A DNA stretch of 64,000 nucleotides from positions 434,001-498,000 of the forward strand of contig NZ_BMTQ01000001.1 of assembly GCF_014649755.1 (NCBI RefSeq), read 5' to 3'. Of the stretch, positions 62,652 through 64,000 are shown in pieces. The notes under the pieces are model-generated. The model ran no database searches, had not been told where the DNA came from, and saw only the letters and a list, made by a program, of their open reading frames with translations. This stretch comes from Streptomyces litmocidini (lineage in GTDB: Bacteria > Actinomycetota > Actinomycetes > Streptomycetales > Streptomycetaceae). A program made the translations under genes and the position numbers. Within the stretch, counting starts at the first letter, position 1, and every line of letters starts with the position of its first letter.

Positions 62652-62681
62652 TATACATCGCGCGTATACACCCCATGTACA
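62652..62681 (+). promoter_or_regulatory. Probable PadR operator overlapping the padR promoter
   Basis: TATAC-N7-GTATA (62652-62668) is followed by TGTACA (62676-62681), which is part of the -10-like TACAGT (62678-62683) ending 6 nt before the ATG at 62690. PadR proteins bind AT-rich dyads of this kind, so autorepression is likely. Confidence 0.6.
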
Positions 62682-62689
62682 GTGGCGGC

Positions 62690-63214
62690 ATGTCCATCGG
62701 TCACACCCTCCTCGGACTCCTGGAGTCCGGACCGCGCCACGGCTACGACCTCAAGCGCGCCTTCGACGAGAAGTTCGGCCAGGACCGGCCGCTCCACTAC
62801 GGCCAGGTCTACTCGACCATGTCCCGGCTCCTGAAGAACGGCCTGGTCGTCGTCGACGGCATCGAGGCCGGCGGCGGCCCCGAGCGGAAGCGGTACGCCA
62901 TCACCGAGGCCGGCATCACCGATGTCGCCCAGTGGCTCGCCACCCCCGAGAAGCCCGAGCCGTACCTCCAGTCCACGCTCTACACCAAGGTCGTCCTGGC
63001 CCTGCTCACCGGCCGCGGCGCCGCCGAGATCCTCGACACCCAGCGCGCCGAGCACCTGCGCCTGATGCGCGAACTCACCCGGCGCAAGCGCGACGGCGAC
63101 CTCGCCGACCAGCTCATCTGCGACCACGCCCTCTTCCACCTCGAAGCGGACCTGCGCTGGCTGGAACTGACCGCCGCCCGCCTCGACGCGCTCGCCGAGG
63201 AGATCCGCCGATGA
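62690..63214 (+). CDS. PadR-family transcriptional regulator
   Basis: 174 residues from ATG 62690. N-terminal winged helix L-L-G-L-L-E-S-G-P-R-H-G-Y-D-L-K-R-A-F, then H-Y-G-Q-V-Y-S-T-M-S-R-L and K-R-Y-A-I-T-E-A-G, the standard PadR motifs, and a C-terminal dimerisation helix bundle (R-A-E-H-L-R-L-M-R-E-L-T-R-R-K). Its stop codon overlaps the start of the ABC ATPase gene (ATGA), so the regulator and exporter are translationally coupled. Probably leaderless and self-regulated through the upstream dyad. Confidence 0.93.
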   Translation: MSIGHTLLGLLESGPRHGYDLKRAFDEKFGQDRPLHYGQVYSTMSRLLKNGLVVVDGIEAGGGPERKRYAITEAGITDVAQWLATPEKPEPYLQSTLYTKVVLALLTGRGAAEILDTQRAEHLRLMRELTRRKRDGDLADQLICDHALFHLEADLRWLELTAARLDALAEEIRR

Positions 63215-63894
63215 GCTCCACCCCTCTGCTGCGCGCCACCGGCCTGGACAAGGCCTACGGCCCGACCCCGGCGCTCGCCGGTGCCGACTTCGCCCTGCGG
63301 GCCGGCGAGGTCGTCGCCGTCATGGGCCCCTCCGGCTCCGGAAAGTCCACGCTCCTCCACTGCCTGGCCGGCATCGTGCGCCCCGACGCCGGCACCATCA
63401 CCTACGACGGACGCGAACTCACCGCCCTCTCCGACGGCGCGCGCAGCTCCCTGCGCCGCACCGACTTCGGCTTCGTCTTCCAGTTCGGTCAGCTCGTCCC
63501 CGAACTGACCTGCGTCGAGAACGTCGCCCTCCCCCTCCGGCTGAACGGCGAGAAGCGGAAGGCGGCCGAGGCCAGGGCCGCCGAGTGGCTCGCCCGCCTG
63601 GAGGTCGACGCCGTCGCGGACAAGCGCCCCGGCGAGATGTCCGGCGGCCAGGGCCAGCGCGTCGCCGTCGCCCGCGCCCTCGTCACCGCCCCGCGCGTGA
63701 TCTTCGCCGACGAGCCGACCGGCGCGCTCGACTCCCTCAACGGCGAGCGGGTCATGCGGCTCCTCACCGACGCCTCCCGGGACACCGGCGCCGCCGTCGT
63801 CCTCGTCACCCACGAGGCCCGGGTCGCCGCCTGGTCGGACCGCGAGGTCGTCGTACGGGACGGCTCGGTACGGGACGCGGAGTGGGCCGCGTGA
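63211..63894 (+). CDS. MacB/LolD-type ABC transporter ATP-binding protein
   Basis: 227 residues from ATG 63211, overlapping padR by 4 bp. Walker A G-P-S-G-S-G-K-S-T (about 39-47), Q-loop F-V-F-Q-F-G-Q-L-V, signature M-S-G-G-Q-G-Q-R-V-A-V-A-R-A, Walker B V-I-F-A-D-E-P-T-G-A-L-D. Such ATPases pair with FtsX-like permeases for export of drugs, peptides or lipids. The partner gene starts at 63891. Confidence 0.95.
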   Translation: MSSTPLLRATGLDKAYGPTPALAGADFALRAGEVVAVMGPSGSGKSTLLHCLAGIVRPDAGTITYDGRELTALSDGARSSLRRTDFGFVFQFGQLVPELTCVENVALPLRLNGEKRKAAEARAAEWLARLEVDAVADKRPGEMSGGQGQRVAVARALVTAPRVIFADEPTGALDSLNGERVMRLLTDASRDTGAAVVLVTHEARVAAWSDREVVVRDGSVRDAEWAA

Positions 63895-64000
63895 GCCTCG
63901 GCACCTGGGTGCGCGACCTGACGCTCGGCGCCCGGTTCGCGGTCGCCGGCGGCCGCTCCGGCCTGCTCCGCACCCTGCTGACCGCCACCGGCGTCGGCTT
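63891..64000 (+). CDS. FtsX/MacB-type ABC permease, N-terminal fragment cut by window edge
   Basis: GTG 63891 overlaps the ATPase stop codon (GTGA). The visible 36 codons read V-S-L-G-T-W-V-R-D-L-T-L-G-A-R-F-A, then the start of the first membrane segment (G-L-L-R-T-L-L-T-A-T-G-V-G). The position and start match the permease of a PadR-controlled three-gene exporter operon. Confidence 0.8.
   Translation, partial: MSLGTWVRDLTLGARFAVAGGRSGLLRTLLTATGVG

Overview
This window is a piece of Streptomyces (or very close actinomycete) chromosome. Base composition and third codon positions are extremely GC-rich. The gene content is characteristic of the genus: a WhiB-like protein, an AfsR/SARP regulator, two SpoIIE-type phosphatases with HATPase domains, oligopeptide permeases, tandem DUF2690 secreted proteins, DUF4190/DUF4232/DUF4245/DUF6542 proteins, and one in-frame TTA (bldA) codon. 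The order typA, ychF, ppgK, ispH, xseA, xseB, glpX, whiB-like, class I fumarase, fumC, spoIIE matches what I recall of the S. coelicolor SCO51xx to SCO50xx region read backwards. No rRNA, tRNA, CRISPR array, insertion sequence or prophage was seen.

Layout, left to right. 1-1796: start of a peptide ABC operon on the minus strand (permease fragment and binding lipoprotein), preceded by an 11-copy 13-bp repeat. 2248-7262: a seven-gene minus-strand cluster of secreted cell-wall proteins. It holds four tandem DUF2690 paralogues followed by a PGRP-type amidase, an M74-like endopeptidase and a LAS-type peptidase, and ends in a strong terminator. 7566-13528: a complete oligopeptide ABC importer (binding protein, two permeases, two ATPases). 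14063-19302: a secreted Ser/Thr-rich protein, typA, and a second type of peptide-binding lipoprotein with a charged low-complexity insert.

19503-25041 is a decaying stretch. It contains the relic of an SdhB-like iron-sulfur subunit, a transglutaminase-like protein, a GH18-like membrane protein, a TPM-domain protein, and a PspA paralogue with a large in-frame internal deletion. 25059-32061 carries a PAS-GAF-SpoIIE-HATPase phosphatase, an anti-sigma-type HATPase, a Nudix hydrolase, a 59-residue SPOR-like protein, a 0.9-kb repeat-rich gap, a GntR/HutC regulator and a DUF4190 membrane protein. 32228-48986 holds a subtilase, a threonine-synthase-like PLP enzyme, a DUF4232 lipoprotein, an AfsR-like regulator and mostly core metabolic genes (ychF, ppgK, ispH, an APC permease, xseAB, a nitroreductase-like enzyme, glpX, a WhiB-like protein). 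49145-64000 holds a LiaF-like protein, class I and class II fumarases, a HAD phosphatase, an AOC-barrel gene relic, a lipoprotein, an SGNH/ricin esterase, a DUF402 protein, a second SpoIIE phosphatase (carrying the TTA codon), a class A PBP, and a PadR-ABC exporter operon that runs off the end.

The most distinctive features are the compact cell-wall cluster (four DUF2690 proteins with three peptidoglycan hydrolases of different bond specificity), the gene relics (sdhB, pspA, AOC-barrel), and a large number of intergenic minisatellites. Several of these minisatellites begin inside the stop codon of the preceding gene. Many starts in the window are of the leaderless type: a TANNNT box 6-7 nt before the start codon and no Shine-Dalgarno sequence.
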